From NCBI RefSeq assembly GCF_004570845.1, contig NZ_SPQZ01000002.1, positions 186,001 to 250,000 of the forward strand: a stretch of DNA of 64,000 nt, read 5' to 3'. Shown here piece after piece: positions 16,672 to 27,801 of this stretch. Position 1 is the stretch's first letter, and each line of letters starts with the position of its first letter. The position numbers and the translations under genes were made by a program. The stretch is from Orlajensenia leifsoniae. Its GTDB lineage: Bacteria; Actinomycetota; Actinomycetes; Actinomycetales; Microbacteriaceae. The notes beneath the pieces were generated by a model. It searched no databases and was not told the origin of the DNA. It worked only from the letters and a program-made list of their open reading frames with translations.

Positions 16672-18447
16672 GTGAAATTCGGTCGATCCAGTAGGAGGCG
16701 CAGCCTCTTCGCGATGGTCGCCCTCCTCGCCCTGGTGTCGGTCTTCGTGGTGCGCCTCGTCGACATCCAGATCGTGCGGGCCGACGAGTTGAACGCGGCG
16801 TCGCTGGCGGCGCGGTCGACGACGGAGGACATCCTCGGTGCCCGCGGATCCATCGTCGACGCGTCCGGCAAGGTGCTCGCCCAGTCGGTGATGCGCTACG
16901 ACGTCGTCATCTCCCCGAAGAACGCCAAGCCCTTCGAACGCGAGGTCGACGGCAAGGACGCCACGGTCTCGGTCGCCCAGGCGTCGGCCGAGCTCGGTCG
17001 TGCCCTGGGCATGTCGGGCGAGAGCGTGCAGGCGATCATCGCCGATTCCCTGAAGGACGACCCCGACAGCGATTACGCCTACGTGAAGAAGATGGTCGAC
17101 CTCGCCACCTGGCAGGCGGTCGACGCCCTCGACATCCAGTGGGTCTACGGCGAGGGCCACCCCAGCCGCACCTATCCCGACGGCGCCGTCGCCGGCAACA
17201 TCGTCGGCTTCGTCGGCGACGATGGCGAAGCGCTGGCCGGCGAGGAGGCCGCGGCCGACAAGTGCCTGGTCGGCAAGGACGGCTCGACCAGCTATCAGAC
17301 GGGCGTCGACGGCGTCGAGATCCCCGGCAGCACCACCGACTCGGTCGCCGCCAAGAACGGCGGAACGCTCAAGCTCACCATCGACTCCGACCTGCAGTGG
17401 AACGTGCAGCAGGCCCTCGCCCAGCAGGCGCAGGCCGTCGGAGCAGCATGGGGCACGGCCGTCGTGCAGGAGGTCAAGACCGGCAAGCTGGTCGCCGTGG
17501 CCGACTACCCGTCCGTCGATCCGAACAACATCGATGCGACGGATGCCGAGGACCGCGGCTCGCGCGCCTTCACGGCCTCGTACGAGCCCGGCTCCACCTT
17601 CAAGGCGCTGACGGCGGCATCCGCCATCGACGCCGGCGTCGCAGACCCGCTCACCCAGGTCGTCGCTCCCTACAGGATCAACTTCCCGAACGGCGCCGAC
17701 ATCAACGACTCCGAGTATCACGGTGACGAGAACCTCACCCTCACCGGCGTGCTCATCGAGTCGTCGAACACGGGCATGTCGCAGATCGGCGAGAAGCTGA
17801 CCGATCAGCAGCGCTACGACTACTACAAGAAGTTCGGGCTCGGCACCGAGACCGAGGCCGACTTCCCCGCGCAGGACCCCGGAAACCTGAACGGAACGCC
17901 TGACAGCTGGGACCCGCAGACCAAGTACGCCACCATGTTCGGGCAGGGCCTGACCACCACCGCCGTGCAGATCGCCAGCGTCTACCAGACCATCGCCAAC
18001 GGGGGCGTCAGGCTGCCGGTGCAGTTGGTCGAGGGCTGCACGCAGGAGGACGGCACCGTGACCGACGTGCCGTCGACCAAGGGCGAGCAGGTCGTGTCGG
18101 CGACGGCTGCGAAGCAGACCAGCGACATCCTCGAGATGGTCTACCAGCAGGGCTGGCTCGCCAACGTCTGGAACATCCCCGGCTATCGCGTAGCCTCGAA
18201 GACCGGTACGGCGCAGATGCCCGACGGCAACGGCGGATACTCGCACGGCTACCTCGTGTCGGTGTCCGGCTTCGCCCCTGCCGACGATCCGCAGTACGTG
18301 GTTTCGGTAAGCTTGGCTGATCCTGTGAACATGAACACCTCGGGAGCTGCGGCGCCGATCTTCAAGCAGGTGATGAGCCAGGTGCTCAAGAAGTATCGCG
18401 TCGTCCCGACCGACACAGCCGCCACCCAACTGCCAGCCAACTGGTGA
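16672..18447 (+). CDS. ftsI: Division transpeptidase, penicillin-binding protein FtsI
   Basis: 591 residues from GTG with GGGGAGGGGA upstream. A class B penicillin-binding protein that cross-links septal peptidoglycan. It has an N-terminal membrane anchor (LFAMVALLALVSVFVVRLV), a pedestal domain, and a transpeptidase domain with the nucleophile motif STFK (Ser308, Lys311), SSN (364-366) and KTG (510-512). It lies between ftsL and murE in the division operon. No PASTA repeats are present. Confidence 0.95.
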   Translation: MKFGRSSRRRSLFAMVALLALVSVFVVRLVDIQIVRADELNAASLAARSTTEDILGARGSIVDASGKVLAQSVMRYDVVISPKNAKPFEREVDGKDATVSVAQASAELGRALGMSGESVQAIIADSLKDDPDSDYAYVKKMVDLATWQAVDALDIQWVYGEGHPSRTYPDGAVAGNIVGFVGDDGEALAGEEAAADKCLVGKDGSTSYQTGVDGVEIPGSTTDSVAAKNGGTLKLTIDSDLQWNVQQALAQQAQAVGAAWGTAVVQEVKTGKLVAVADYPSVDPNNIDATDAEDRGSRAFTASYEPGSTFKALTAASAIDAGVADPLTQVVAPYRINFPNGADINDSEYHGDENLTLTGVLIESSNTGMSQIGEKLTDQQRYDYYKKFGLGTETEADFPAQDPGNLNGTPDSWDPQTKYATMFGQGLTTTAVQIASVYQTIANGGVRLPVQLVEGCTQEDGTVTDVPSTKGEQVVSATAAKQTSDILEMVYQQGWLANVWNIPGYRVASKTGTAQMPDGNGGYSHGYLVSVSGFAPADDPQYVVSVSLADPVNMNTSGAAAPIFKQVMSQVLKKYRVVPTDTAATQLPANW

Positions 18448-18478
18448 CCCAAGCATCAATGAAATGAGAGTGAGCCAC

Positions 18479-20023
18479 GTGACCGGATCGGCCCCCTCGG
18501 CGCTCCGGCCGTTGCACCCCGTACCCCGTGCACTGTCGGGCCTCGTCGACGAGTTCGAACTCGACGCCCGCGGTGACATCGACGGCATCGAGCTCACCGG
18601 CGTCAGCCTGAGCTCGGCGACGGTCCAGCCGGGCGACCTCTACGTGGGAGTACCCGGCCGCAACGCCCACGGCGCCAGGTTCTCGGCGATCGCGCGCGAG
18701 GCCGGAGCCGTCGCCGTGCTCACCGACGAGGCGGGCGCAGCTGAGGCAGCGGCATCCGGTCTCCCCGTGCTCGTCACGCCCGACGCCCGTGCGGCCCTCG
18801 GCGCCGTGGCCGGATGGATCCACCGCACCGAGGACAACCCGGCGACGCTGTTCGCCGTCACCGGCACCAACGGCAAGACCAGCGTCGTGTACCTGCTCTT
18901 CGCCGTGCTCAGCCAGCTCGGGATCGAGGCCGGCCTGACGTCCACGGCCGAACGGCGCATCGGCGACCTCGCCGTCACCAGCTCCCTCACGACGCCCGAG
19001 GCGACCGAACTCCACGCCCTGCTGGCACGGATGCGGGAGGCCGAGGTGCGGGCCGTCGGCATCGAGGTCTCGGCCCAGGCCCTCTCGCGGCACCGCGTCG
19101 ACGGTCTCGTCTTCGACGTCGCCGGCTTCACGAACCTCAGCCACGACCACCTCGACGACTACGCCGACTTCGAGGAGTACTTCTCCGCCAAGCTCGAGCT
19201 GTTCCAGCCCGATCGGTCGCGCCGAGGCGTGGTCACGGTCGACAGTGACTGGGGTCGACGCATCGCCGACTCCTCGCGCATCCCCGTCACCACCATCACC
19301 TCCGACCCCGCGATCGAGGCCGACTGGCGCGTCACCGTGACCAGCGAGACCGCCGAGAGCACGGAGTTCCGCCTCGAGGGCCCAGATGGGCGCAGCCTCA
19401 CCACGAGCGTTCCGCTCCTCGGCTGGTACATGGCAGCCAACGCCGCCCTCGCCATCGCCATGCTCGTCGAGTCGGGCTACGACCTCGACGCGATCGCCCA
19501 CGCCCTCGAGCGAGACGGCGGCATCCTCGCCTACATCCCGGGTCGCGCCGAGCGCATCTCGGGGGAGCGCGGTCCCGTCGTCTACATCGACTACGGCCAC
19601 AGCCCCGACGCCTTCCTGAACACCCTGGCGGCCATCCGCAAGACCACCGAGGGCAAGGTGGTCATGGTGTTCGGCGCCGACGGCGACCGCGACACCACGA
19701 AACGGCACGACATGGGCGCCATTGCGGCGCGCGGGGCCGATGTCGTGGTCATCACCGACTTCCACCCACGCTTCGAGGACCCCGCAGCCATCAGGGCGGC
19801 GCTGCTGGCCGGAGCCCGGGATGCCGTTCCGGACGGCGAGTTCCTCGAGATCGCCGATCCGCGGTCGGCCTTCCGCGCCGCGCTGGCGCTGGCCGGTGAC
19901 GGCGATGCCGTGCTCTACGCCGGGCCCGGCCACGAGGACTACCACGAGGTCGCCGGCGTCAAGGAACCGTACTCAGCGCGTGATGACGCGCGACTCGCAC
20001 TTCAGGAAGCTGGCTGGCTGTGA
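18479..20023 (+). CDS. murE: UDP-MurNAc-tripeptide ligase MurE with non-canonical specificity motif
   Basis: 514 residues from GTG at 18479, chosen because GAGAGTGAG precedes it; an ATG at 18464 has no ribosome binding site. It adds the third amino acid to UDP-MurNAc-L-Xaa-D-Glu. The ATP loop VTGTNGKTS and the DYGHSPDAF block are present. The motif that selects meso-DAP in other MurE proteins (DNPR) reads FHPR here (428-431, in ITDFHPRFEDP), and the later GKGHE reads GPGHE. A different third residue, such as diaminobutyrate, ornithine, lysine or homoserine, is inferred, as expected for group B peptidoglycan. murF overlaps its stop. Confidence 0.92.
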   Translation: MTGSAPSALRPLHPVPRALSGLVDEFELDARGDIDGIELTGVSLSSATVQPGDLYVGVPGRNAHGARFSAIAREAGAVAVLTDEAGAAEAAASGLPVLVTPDARAALGAVAGWIHRTEDNPATLFAVTGTNGKTSVVYLLFAVLSQLGIEAGLTSTAERRIGDLAVTSSLTTPEATELHALLARMREAEVRAVGIEVSAQALSRHRVDGLVFDVAGFTNLSHDHLDDYADFEEYFSAKLELFQPDRSRRGVVTVDSDWGRRIADSSRIPVTTITSDPAIEADWRVTVTSETAESTEFRLEGPDGRSLTTSVPLLGWYMAANAALAIAMLVESGYDLDAIAHALERDGGILAYIPGRAERISGERGPVVYIDYGHSPDAFLNTLAAIRKTTEGKVVMVFGADGDRDTTKRHDMGAIAARGADVVVITDFHPRFEDPAAIRAALLAGARDAVPDGEFLEIADPRSAFRAALALAGDGDAVLYAGPGHEDYHEVAGVKEPYSARDDARLALQEAGWL

Positions 20024-21435
20024 TCGACATGACCCTCGCCGAGATCGCCGCGGCGATCTGGGGAGACCTGCGCCTCGAGACGGCTGCGGCATCCGGACCC
20101 GAGACCGTGGTCTCCGGCGCCTCTCACACCGATTCGCGTGAGGTCGGCACAGGCGACATCTTCTTCGCCAAGCGCGGCGAGGAGACCGACGGGCACCTGT
20201 TCGCCCCGGCCGCCGTCGAGAACGGCGCCCTGCTCCTCGTCGTCGAGCACGCCCTCGACCTGCCGGTTGCCCAGATCGTCGTCGCCGACACCGTCGACGC
20301 CCTCGGCGCCCTCGCAACCGAGGTGATCCGCCGCATCCGCTCGCTCGGACTGCTGAAGATCGTCGGCATCACCGGCTCCAACGGCAAGACGACGACCAAG
20401 AACCTGCTCCGCGCCATCCTCGAGCGCCAGGGCGCCACGATCGCCGCGCGGGCATCGTTCAACAACGAGGTGGGCGCCCCTCTCACCATGCTCGAGGTCT
20501 CCGAGGAGACCCGCTTCCTCGTCGCCGAGATGGGCGCCAGCGCCGTCGGCGAGATCACCCGCCTCGTGCGCATGGCCATGCCCGACGTCGGCGTCGTGCT
20601 CAAGGTGGGCCTGGCCCACGCCGGCGGCTTCGGCGGCATCGAGGCCACCCAGCGCGCGAAGACCGAGATGGTGAGCGACCTTCCGGCGACGGGCGTCGCC
20701 GTGCTGAACGCCGATGATCCCCGCGTCGCGGCGATGGCCGATGCCACCCGGGCACGCGTCGTGTGGTTCGGACTCGGGCCTGCCGCCTCGGTGCGTGCCG
20801 ACGAGGTGTCCGTCAGTGCCCGCGGCACCACCTTCACCCTGCACCTCGCCTCGGGCGCATCGCGCTCCGTGCACTTCAGGGTGCTCGGAGAGCACCACGT
20901 GATGAACGCCCTCGCTGCCGCAGCCGTCGCCGAGGAGTGGGGCGTCGGCATCGACGACATCGTCGACGGGCTCGAGTCCGTCTCGATCGCCGAGCGTTGG
21001 CGCATGGAGGTCATGGGAGGCCGCGACGGCGTCACCATCATCAACGACGCCTACAACGCCAGCCCCGACTCGATGTCGGCCGCCATCAAGACCCTCGCGC
21101 AGATCGCCGAGCCCGGCCAGCGCACCATCGCCGTCCTGGGTGAGATGAGCGAACTCGGCGAGTACTCCGGTGAGGAGCACGACCGCATCGGCCTGCTCGC
21201 CGTGCGCCTGAACGTCTCGCAGATCGTCGTCGTGGGCGCAGCGGCACGCCGGATGCACATCAGCACGATCAACGAGGGCTCGTGGGACGGGGAGTCGGCC
21301 TATGTCGAGACGGCCGATGCGGCCTTCGACCTGCTCGAGGGCAGCATCCGCCCCGGTGACCTCGTCCTGGTGAAATCGTCGAACTCGGCGGGTCTGCGCT
21401 TCCTGGGCGATCGACTGGGAGAATCGTTCTCGTGA
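20020..21435 (+). CDS. murF: UDP-MurNAc-tripeptide-D-alanyl-D-alanine ligase
   Basis: 471 residues from GTG overlapping the murE stop (GTGA), with AGGAAG 10 bases upstream; an ATG at 20029 is the alternative start. It joins D-Ala-D-Ala to the UDP-MurNAc tripeptide. The Mur ligase ATP motif [12 protein letters not shown], the carbamylated-lysine region and the C-terminal block [12 protein letters not shown] are clear. Coupled to murE and mraY on both sides. Confidence 0.95.
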   Translation: MIDMTLAEIAAAIWGDLRLETAAASGPETVVSGASHTDSREVGTGDIFFAKRGEETDGHLFAPAAVENGALLLVVEHALDLPVAQIVVADTVDALGALATEVIRRIRSLGLLKIVGITGSNGKTTTKNLLRAILERQGATIAARASFNNEVGAPLTMLEVSEETRFLVAEMGASAVGEITRLVRMAMPDVGVVLKVGLAHAGGFGGIEATQRAKTEMVSDLPATGVAVLNADDPRVAAMADATRARVVWFGLGPAASVRADEVSVSARGTTFTLHLASGASRSVHFRVLGEHHVMNALAAAAVAEEWGVGIDDIVDGLESVSIAERWRMEVMGGRDGVTIINDAYNASPDSMSAAIKTLAQIAEPGQRTIAVLGEMSELGEYSGEEHDRIGLLAVRLNVSQIVVVGAAARRMHISTINEGSWDGESAYVETADAAFDLLEGSIRPGDLVLVKSSNSAGLRFLGDRLGESFS

Positions 21436-22529
21436 AAGCTCTCCTGACCTCCGGCGTCCTGGCGCTCGCTTTCACGCTCTTCCTCACGCCGCTCTTCATC
21501 AAGCTGTTCCACAAGCTCGAGTGGGGCCAGTTCATCCGCGACGACGGTCCGAAGAGTCACCACTCCAAGCGCGGAACAGCCACCATGGGCGGCCTCGTCG
21601 TCATCGCCGGTGTGCTGTTCGGCTACTTCGGCGGCCTGCTCAGCGACGGGGTGAAACCCACGGCGTCAGGCCTCCTCGTGCTGTTCATGATGGGCGGTCT
21701 CGGCATCGTCGGATTCATCGACGACTTCCTCAAGACCCACAAGCAGCAGAGCCTCGGCCTGGGCGGCTGGGCGAAGGTGCTCGGCCAGGTCATCGTGGCG
21801 GGCACGTTCGCGGTGCTCGCGCTGCAGTTCCCGAGCAAGACCGGCCTGACGCCGGCATCGACGAACATCTCCCTCATCCGCGACATCCAGTTCCTCGACT
21901 TCATGAAGCTCGGCACGATCGTCGGCATCGGCCTGTTCATCCTGTGGATCTGCGTGATCACCGTCGCGACGTCGAACGGCGTCAATGTGACCGACGGCCT
22001 CGACGGACTGGCAACCGGTGCCTCCATCGTGGCGATCGGCTCCTACGTCATCATCGGGTTCTGGCAGGCCCAGCAGCTCTGCAGTGCTGCCGGCATCGAT
22101 CCCGACAACGTCTACAAGTGCTACGAGGTTCGCGACCCGTTCGACCTCGCCATCGTGGCGACGGCCATCGCCGGCGCGCTCGTCGGGTTCCTCTGGTGGA
22201 ACACCTCGCCCGCGCAGATCTTCCTCGGCGACACGGGCTCCCTCGCCCTCGGTGGCGCCCTGGCCGCCCTCGCCGTGCTCAGCCGCACCGAGCTCCTCGT
22301 CATCGTCATCGGCGGACTGTTCGTCATCGAGGCCGGTTCGGTCATCGTGCAGCGTGCGTACTTCAAGGTCACCCACGGCAAGCGCATCTTCCTCATGAGT
22401 CCGATCCACCATCACTTCGAACTCAAGGGCTGGGCAGAGGTGACGGTCGTCGTGAGGTTCTGGATCGTCGCCGGACTCCTCGTCGCCGCCGGAGTCGGCT
22501 CGTTCTACCTCGAATGGCTCTCGCAGTGA
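21432..22529 (+). CDS. mraY: Phospho-N-acetylmuramoyl-pentapeptide transferase
   Basis: 365 residues from GTG overlapping the murF stop. This polytopic membrane enzyme transfers phospho-MurNAc-pentapeptide to undecaprenyl phosphate to make lipid I. Signature loops [18 protein letters not shown], the Mg site region [32 protein letters not shown] and [12 protein letters not shown] are all present, with about ten membrane segments. Confidence 0.96.
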   Translation: MKALLTSGVLALAFTLFLTPLFIKLFHKLEWGQFIRDDGPKSHHSKRGTATMGGLVVIAGVLFGYFGGLLSDGVKPTASGLLVLFMMGGLGIVGFIDDFLKTHKQQSLGLGGWAKVLGQVIVAGTFAVLALQFPSKTGLTPASTNISLIRDIQFLDFMKLGTIVGIGLFILWICVITVATSNGVNVTDGLDGLATGASIVAIGSYVIIGFWQAQQLCSAAGIDPDNVYKCYEVRDPFDLAIVATAIAGALVGFLWWNTSPAQIFLGDTGSLALGGALAALAVLSRTELLVIVIGGLFVIEAGSVIVQRAYFKVTHGKRIFLMSPIHHHFELKGWAEVTVVVRFWIVAGLLVAAGVGSFYLEWLSQ

Positions 22530-24055
22530 CGACGGATGCCGCAGGCCGCCTCGACGCCCTGACCAGCTGGCACTCCGACTGGACCGGGCTGCGCGTCGGA
22601 GTGCTCGGCCTCGGTGCCACCGGCTTCGCCGTGGCCGACACCCTGGCGGAGCTCGGCTCCGACGTGCTCGTGGTCGCAGCGTCGGCCGACGAGCAGCGGG
22701 CCGGTCTGATCGACGTGATCGGTGCACGCCTGGTCGTCGCCGACCTCTCGACGCCCCCGAGCGAACTCGTCGAGCATGCGCCCGACGTCATCATCGCCTC
22801 GCCGGGCTTCCACCCGGATCACGCCGTGCTGCTCTGGGCGTCCGAGCAGGCCATCCCGGTCTGGGGCGACATCGAGCTGGCGTGGCGCCTGCGCGACAAG
22901 GTGGGGGAGCCCGCCGAGTGGATCCTGGTCACGGGCACGAACGGCAAGACCACCACGGTGCAGCTGACGGCGACGATGATCCACGCTGCCGGCAAGCGCG
23001 TCGCTCCCTGCGGCAACATCGGCATCCCCGTGCTCGACGCCATCCGCGACCCGCAGGGCTGGGACGTGCTGGTCGTCGAGCTCTCGAGCTACCAGCTCCA
23101 CCACCTGCGTCGCAGCGGGCCCGGCGCTCTCGTGCCGCACTCCGCGGTCTGCCTCAACATCGCCGACGACCACATCGACTGGCACGGGTCCTTCGACGCC
23201 TACCGCGACGCGAAGTCCACCGTCTACGCGAACACCAAGGTCGCCTGCGTGTACAATAAGGCGGACGAGACCACCCAGCGCATGGTCGAGGACGCCGAGG
23301 TGTCTGACGGTGCGCGGGCGATCGGCTTCGACCTCGGCATCCCCGGCCCCAGCGACTTCGGCGTCGTCGAGGGCATCCTCTGCGACAGGGCCTTCCTCGA
23401 GGACAGGCGCAACAGTGCCATCGAGCTCACGACGGTGCCCGAGCTCGTGGCCGCCGGCCTCGATGCCCCTCACGTCGTCGCCAACATCCTCGCCGCCAGT
23501 GCTCTCGCCCGGGCCTACGGAGTCCCGGCCGACGTCATCCACGACGCCCTCGCGGACTTCAGGCTGGATGCGCATCGCATCGCGACGGTGGCGGTGGCCG
23601 ACGGCATCCGCTGGGTCGACGATTCCAAGGCGACGAACCCGCATGCCGCAGCGGCATCGCTCACCGCCTACCCGTCCGTGGTCTGGATCGCCGGCGGCCT
23701 GCTCAAGGGCGTCGACATCGACGATCTCGTGCGCAGCCACGTCTCGCGCCTGCGCGGCGCCGTCGTCATCGGGGTCGACCGCAGCGAGCTCGTCGCCGCA
23801 TTCGCACGACACGCCCCCGCCCTGCCTGTCGTGGAGGTCGTGGTCGATGACACTGGAGAGGTGATGCCCCGCGCAGTCCGATTGGCTGCCGAGGTGGCCG
23901 GAGCCGGAGACACCGTCCTCCTCGCACCGGCCGCAGCCTCGATGGATCAGTTCGCTGACTACGCGGAACGCGGGCATCTGTTCGCACAGGCAGTACGAGA
24001 GTTCTTGGGAGGTGAGGCGGATGACCAGTCCGCCTCGGACCGACCCGAAGCCTAG
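22526..24055 (+). CDS. murD: UDP-MurNAc-L-alanine-D-glutamate ligase
   Basis: 509 residues from GTG at 22526, which overlaps the mraY stop as GTGA like its neighbours; ATG at 22514 would add four residues. It adds D-glutamate to UDP-MurNAc-L-Ala (or the first residue used here). An N-terminal UDP-binding Rossmann motif [13 protein letters not shown], the ATP motif [12 protein letters not shown] and the C-terminal [13 protein letters not shown] are visible. Its end overlaps ftsW by about 35 bases. The tail after residue 490 is acidic. Confidence 0.94.
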   Translation: MTTDAAGRLDALTSWHSDWTGLRVGVLGLGATGFAVADTLAELGSDVLVVAASADEQRAGLIDVIGARLVVADLSTPPSELVEHAPDVIIASPGFHPDHAVLLWASEQAIPVWGDIELAWRLRDKVGEPAEWILVTGTNGKTTTVQLTATMIHAAGKRVAPCGNIGIPVLDAIRDPQGWDVLVVELSSYQLHHLRRSGPGALVPHSAVCLNIADDHIDWHGSFDAYRDAKSTVYANTKVACVYNKADETTQRMVEDAEVSDGARAIGFDLGIPGPSDFGVVEGILCDRAFLEDRRNSAIELTTVPELVAAGLDAPHVVANILAASALARAYGVPADVIHDALADFRLDAHRIATVAVADGIRWVDDSKATNPHAAAASLTAYPSVVWIAGGLLKGVDIDDLVRSHVSRLRGAVVIGVDRSELVAAFARHAPALPVVEVVVDDTGEVMPRAVRLAAEVAGAGDTVLLAPAAASMDQFADYAERGHLFAQAVREFLGGEADDQSASDRPEA

Positions 24056-25244
24056 GCTCGCCCCCGTCGAGGCCGCGGTCTCCTCTGCCCGCATCTCGCT
24101 CGGCCGTGTCTTCCAGGCCGAGGGCTCCACGTATTTCCTGCTCCTCGGCACCACGCTCTTCCTCGTCGTCTTCGGCATCGTCATGGTGCTCTCGTCGTCG
24201 TCGGTCGGCTCCTACCTCGACAACGAGACGCCGTTCGGCGGAGCGTGGAAGCAGTTGCTGTTCGCCAGCCTCGGCATCCCGCTCATGCTCATAGCGAGCC
24301 GGATGCCGGCCATCTTCTGGCGGCGGGTCTCGTGGCCGGCGCTCCTGATCGGCTGCGTGCTCCAGATCATCGTGGTCGCGACGCCGCTCGGCATCGAGGT
24401 CGGCGGCAACACCAACTGGCTCGCCGTCGGCTCGTTCCAGTTCCAGCCGTCGGAGATCATCAAGGTCGCCCTCGTGATCTGGCTCGGCAACATCCTCTGG
24501 ATGAAGCGCGACAAGCTCGACGACTGGAAGCAGACCCTCATCCCTGTCTTCCTCGTCGGCGGCGGCTCCACCGCCCTGGTCCTCCGGGGAGGCGACCTCG
24601 GAACCGTGATCGTGATGGGCTCGATCCTGTTCGGCGCCCTGTTCTTCGCGGGCGTGAAGCTGCGCCACATCGCGATCCCCCTGATCGTCGCCGTCATCGT
24701 GGCGCTCTTCGTCGCAATCTCGAGCGAGAACCGCATGAAGCGCATCACGGCGTTCTTCAGCGAGTCCTGCGCCGGCAAGGAGCAGGGCGACTGCTGGCAG
24801 ACCAACAACGGCGACTACGCGCTGGCCAACGGCGGGATCTTCGGCGTCGGCCTCGGCAACTCCAAGGCCAAGTGGTCGTGGCTTCCCGCCGCCGACAACG
24901 ACTTCATCTTCGCCGTCATCGGCGAGGAGCTCGGCCTCATCGGCGCCATCGTCGTCCTGGCGCTGTTCGTGCTGCTGGCGATCACCTTCCTCCGCATCAT
25001 GCGTCAGGCACCCGACCTGTTCTCCCGGGTCACCACCGGCTCCGTCATGGTCTGGATCATCGGCCAGGCCTGCATCAACATCGGCGTCGTGCTCGGAGTG
25101 ATCCCGGTGCTCGGCGTCCCGCTCCCGCTCATCTCGGCCGGAGGAACGGCACTGCTCACCACACTCTTCGCCATCGGCATCGTGCTGTCCTTCGCGCGTG
25201 CAGGCTACAAGCCCCTCGTCGCTCCGGCCCGGCGGCTGCCGTGA
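24021..25244 (+). CDS. ftsW: Septal peptidoglycan polymerase FtsW
   Basis: 407 residues from ATG at 24021, which has a strong GGGAGGTGAGG ahead; GTG at 24012 is the alternative. A SEDS-family glycosyltransferase that polymerises lipid II with FtsI. The family motifs NTNWLAVGSFQFQPSE, a large loop containing NGDYALANGGIFGVGLG and the C-terminal GVPLPLISAGGTALL are present, with about ten membrane segments. The start lies inside the murD 3' end. Confidence 0.94.
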   Translation: MTSPPRTDPKPRLAPVEAAVSSARISLGRVFQAEGSTYFLLLGTTLFLVVFGIVMVLSSSSVGSYLDNETPFGGAWKQLLFASLGIPLMLIASRMPAIFWRRVSWPALLIGCVLQIIVVATPLGIEVGGNTNWLAVGSFQFQPSEIIKVALVIWLGNILWMKRDKLDDWKQTLIPVFLVGGGSTALVLRGGDLGTVIVMGSILFGALFFAGVKLRHIAIPLIVAVIVALFVAISSENRMKRITAFFSESCAGKEQGDCWQTNNGDYALANGGIFGVGLGNSKAKWSWLPAADNDFIFAVIGEELGLIGAIVVLALFVLLAITFLRIMRQAPDLFSRVTTGSVMVWIIGQACINIGVVLGVIPVLGVPLPLISAGGTALLTTLFAIGIVLSFARAGYKPLVAPARRLP

Positions 25245-26341
25245 AGCGCTATCTCCTCGCCGGCGGGGGCACCGCCGGCCACGTGAACCCCCTGCTCGCC
25301 GTCGCCGACACCATCAGCGCCGGCGATGACTCGAGCGAGATCCTCGTGCTCGGCACGGCCGTGGGCCTCGAGGCACGCCTGGTGCCCGCGCGGGGTTATG
25401 AGCTCCTGACCATCCCGAAGGTGCCGTTCCCGCGACGGCCGAACACCCAGGCCGTCACCTTCCCCCGACGGTTCCGCGCCACCATCGCCGCCGTCGAGGC
25501 GATCATCCGCGAGCGCTCCATCGATGTCGTCGTGGGCTTCGGCGGCTACGTGTCGACTCCCGCCTATCTCGCCGCGCGCCGGGTGGGCATCGGCATCGCC
25601 ATCCACGAGGCCAACGCGAAGCCCGGCCTCGCCAACCGCCTCGGAGCCCGCTACACGAAGCAGGTCGGGGTGGCGTTCGCCGGAACCCGGCTGCCGAACG
25701 CCCGGTTCGTCGGAATGCCCCTGCGCCCCGAGATCGAGCAGCTCGACCGCGAGGCGGCCCGTCCCGTCGCCGTCGCCTACTTCGGTCTCGACCCCGACCG
25801 TCCCACGCTGCTCGTCACGGGCGGTTCCCTGGGGGCGCGTCGCATCAACGGCACGATCGTCGAGTCCGCCGCATCCGTCATCGAGGCGGGCTGGCAGGTG
25901 CTGCACATCACGGGCGACGCCGCCGAGATCACCGATCCCGGCATCGACGGCTACACGATCCTGCCGTACTGCGACCGTATGGACCTCGCCCTGGCGGTCG
26001 CCGACTTCGCCGTCTCGCGCGCCGGAGCCGCGACGGTGAGCGAGCTGTCGGCACTCGGCATCCCCGCCGTCTACGTTCCCTACCCCGTCGGCAACGGCGA
26101 GCAGCGGTTCAACGCGGCCGGCGTCGTCGAGGCGGGCGGGGGGATCCTCGTGGATGACGCGCGATTCCTGCCGGCCTGGGTCACGAGCGAGCTCCTCCCC
26201 GTCCTCGAAGACGAGCCGGGTCGGGAGGCGATGGCGGATGCCGCAGCCTCCGTCGGCGTCCTCGACGGGTCGCAGCGCTTCGCGGCCCTGGTGGCCGAGG
26301 CGCTGCGGGGCGATCCGGGGAAAACCGGCGCGGACGCGTAA
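25241..26341 (+). CDS. murG: UDP-GlcNAc:lipid I N-acetylglucosaminyltransferase
   Basis: 366 residues from GTG that overlaps the ftsW stop (GTGA). It adds GlcNAc to lipid I to give lipid II on the inner face of the membrane. The GT28 N-terminal glycine loop [15 protein letters not shown], the acceptor motif [16 protein letters not shown], the linker GGSLGAR and the donor-site [15 protein letters not shown] with [14 protein letters not shown] are all present. Confidence 0.95.
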   Translation: MKRYLLAGGGTAGHVNPLLAVADTISAGDDSSEILVLGTAVGLEARLVPARGYELLTIPKVPFPRRPNTQAVTFPRRFRATIAAVEAIIRERSIDVVVGFGGYVSTPAYLAARRVGIGIAIHEANAKPGLANRLGARYTKQVGVAFAGTRLPNARFVGMPLRPEIEQLDREAARPVAVAYFGLDPDRPTLLVTGGSLGARRINGTIVESAASVIEAGWQVLHITGDAAEITDPGIDGYTILPYCDRMDLALAVADFAVSRAGAATVSELSALGIPAVYVPYPVGNGEQRFNAAGVVEAGGGILVDDARFLPAWVTSELLPVLEDEPGREAMADAAASVGVLDGSQRFAALVAEALRGDPGKTGADA

Positions 26342-26387
26342 CGTTGACGGCGACCCCGTTCCACAGACACGAGAAGAGCACCGCGCA

Positions 26388-27788
26388 GTGACGATCAAAC
26401 CCGACCTCGGCATCACGATCCCCGACGACCTCGGAACCGTGCACTTCGTCGGGATCGGCGGCTCGGGCATGAGCGGCATCGCACGGCTCTTCCTCGGCGC
26501 CGGCCACACCGTCACCGGCTCCGACGTGCGCGACTCCGCCAACGTGCAGGCGCTGCGCGATCTGGGCGCGACAGTGCACATCGGCCACGATGCGGCGAAC
26601 GTCGGCGACGCAGACACCCTCGTCGTCACCGGCGCGCTCTGGCTGGACAATCCCGAGTACCAGCTCGCGCTCGAGCGCGGCCTGCCCGTGCTCCACCGCT
26701 CGCAGGCCCTGGCGTGGCTCGTCTCGGGCCAGCGTCTCATCGCCGTCGCCGGTGCGCACGGCAAGACGACCTCGACGGGCATGATCGTCACCGGTCTGCT
26801 CGGCCTCGGAGAGGACCCGAGCTTCGTCAACGGCGGCGTCATCGACACCCTGGGCCTCAGTTCGGCCCGGGGCGATGGCGAGCTCTTCGTCGTCGAGGCC
26901 GACGAATCCGACGGGTCGTTCCTCCTCTACGACACCTCCGTCGCCCTGATCACCAACGTCGACCCCGACCACCTCGACCACTACGGCTCGCTCGAGGCGT
27001 TCCAGCAGGCCTTCGTCGACTTCGCGTCGGCCGCGAGCGAGACCGTGGTCGTCTCCTCCGACGATCCGGGCGCGGTGCGCGTGAGTGCCGCCCTGACCGG
27101 CCGCAACGTCATCACCTTCGGCCAGGCCGCAGATGCCGACGTGCGCGTCTTCGACGTCGCCACCGACGGACCCGTCGCCTTCACCCTGTCGTGGAAGGGC
27201 GAGGAGTACCGCGCCCAGCTGCGCATCCCCGGCGTGCACAACGCCATCAACGCCGCCGGCGCCTTCGCGGTGCTCGTGAGCGTCGGTCTCGACCCTGCCG
27301 CATCCCTCGCCGCCATCTCCGAGTTCGGGGGAACCGAGCGCCGCTTCCAGCTGCACGGGACCGTCCGCGGCGTGAGCGTCTACGACGACTACGCACACCA
27401 CCCGACCGAGGTGGCCGCCGCCCTCTCGGCTGCGCGCACCGTCGTGGGCGATGGCCGCATCATCGCCGTGCACCAGCCTCACCTGTACAGCCGCACGCGC
27501 CTGTTCGCCCAGGAGTTCGCCGACGTTCTGGAGCAGTACGCGGACGAGACCGTCGTCCTCGACGTCTACGGAGCCCGCGAGGACCCGGAGCCCGGCGTCA
27601 CCGGTGCGCTCGTCAGCGAGCGGTTCACCGACGCCTCCCACGTCGCCTTCGTGCCCGACTGGCAGGCCGCGGCAGACCACACGGCCTCGATCGCCCGCGA
27701 CGGCGACTTCGTGATCACGCTCGGATGCGGCGACGTCTACCGCATCGTTCCGCAGCTGCTCGGTTCGCTGGAGGCCGAGCGCGAATGA
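26388..27788 (+). CDS. murC: UDP-N-acetylmuramate-L-alanine ligase
   Basis: 466 residues from GTG at 26388 with GAGAAGAG 9 bases upstream. It adds the first amino acid to UDP-MurNAc; in group B walls this may be glycine or serine instead of alanine, which cannot be told here. The N-terminal motif [14 protein letters not shown], the ATP motif [12 protein letters not shown]-like AHGKTTST, and [11 protein letters not shown] are present. A longer upstream frame overlaps murG and was rejected. Confidence 0.94.
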   Translation: MTIKPDLGITIPDDLGTVHFVGIGGSGMSGIARLFLGAGHTVTGSDVRDSANVQALRDLGATVHIGHDAANVGDADTLVVTGALWLDNPEYQLALERGLPVLHRSQALAWLVSGQRLIAVAGAHGKTTSTGMIVTGLLGLGEDPSFVNGGVIDTLGLSSARGDGELFVVEADESDGSFLLYDTSVALITNVDPDHLDHYGSLEAFQQAFVDFASAASETVVVSSDDPGAVRVSAALTGRNVITFGQAADADVRVFDVATDGPVAFTLSWKGEEYRAQLRIPGVHNAINAAGAFAVLVSVGLDPAASLAAISEFGGTERRFQLHGTVRGVSVYDDYAHHPTEVAAALSAARTVVGDGRIIAVHQPHLYSRTRLFAQEFADVLEQYADETVVLDVYGAREDPEPGVTGALVSERFTDASHVAFVPDWQAAADHTASIARDGDFVITLGCGDVYRIVPQLLGSLEAERE

Positions 27789-27801
27789 GGCGGTCCGCCC
27801 G

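Noticed and set aside
21521-22513. N-terminal extension of the murD frame through mraY
   Set aside because: The translated extension is arginine-rich shadow sequence; the Mur ligase fold starts only near 22526.
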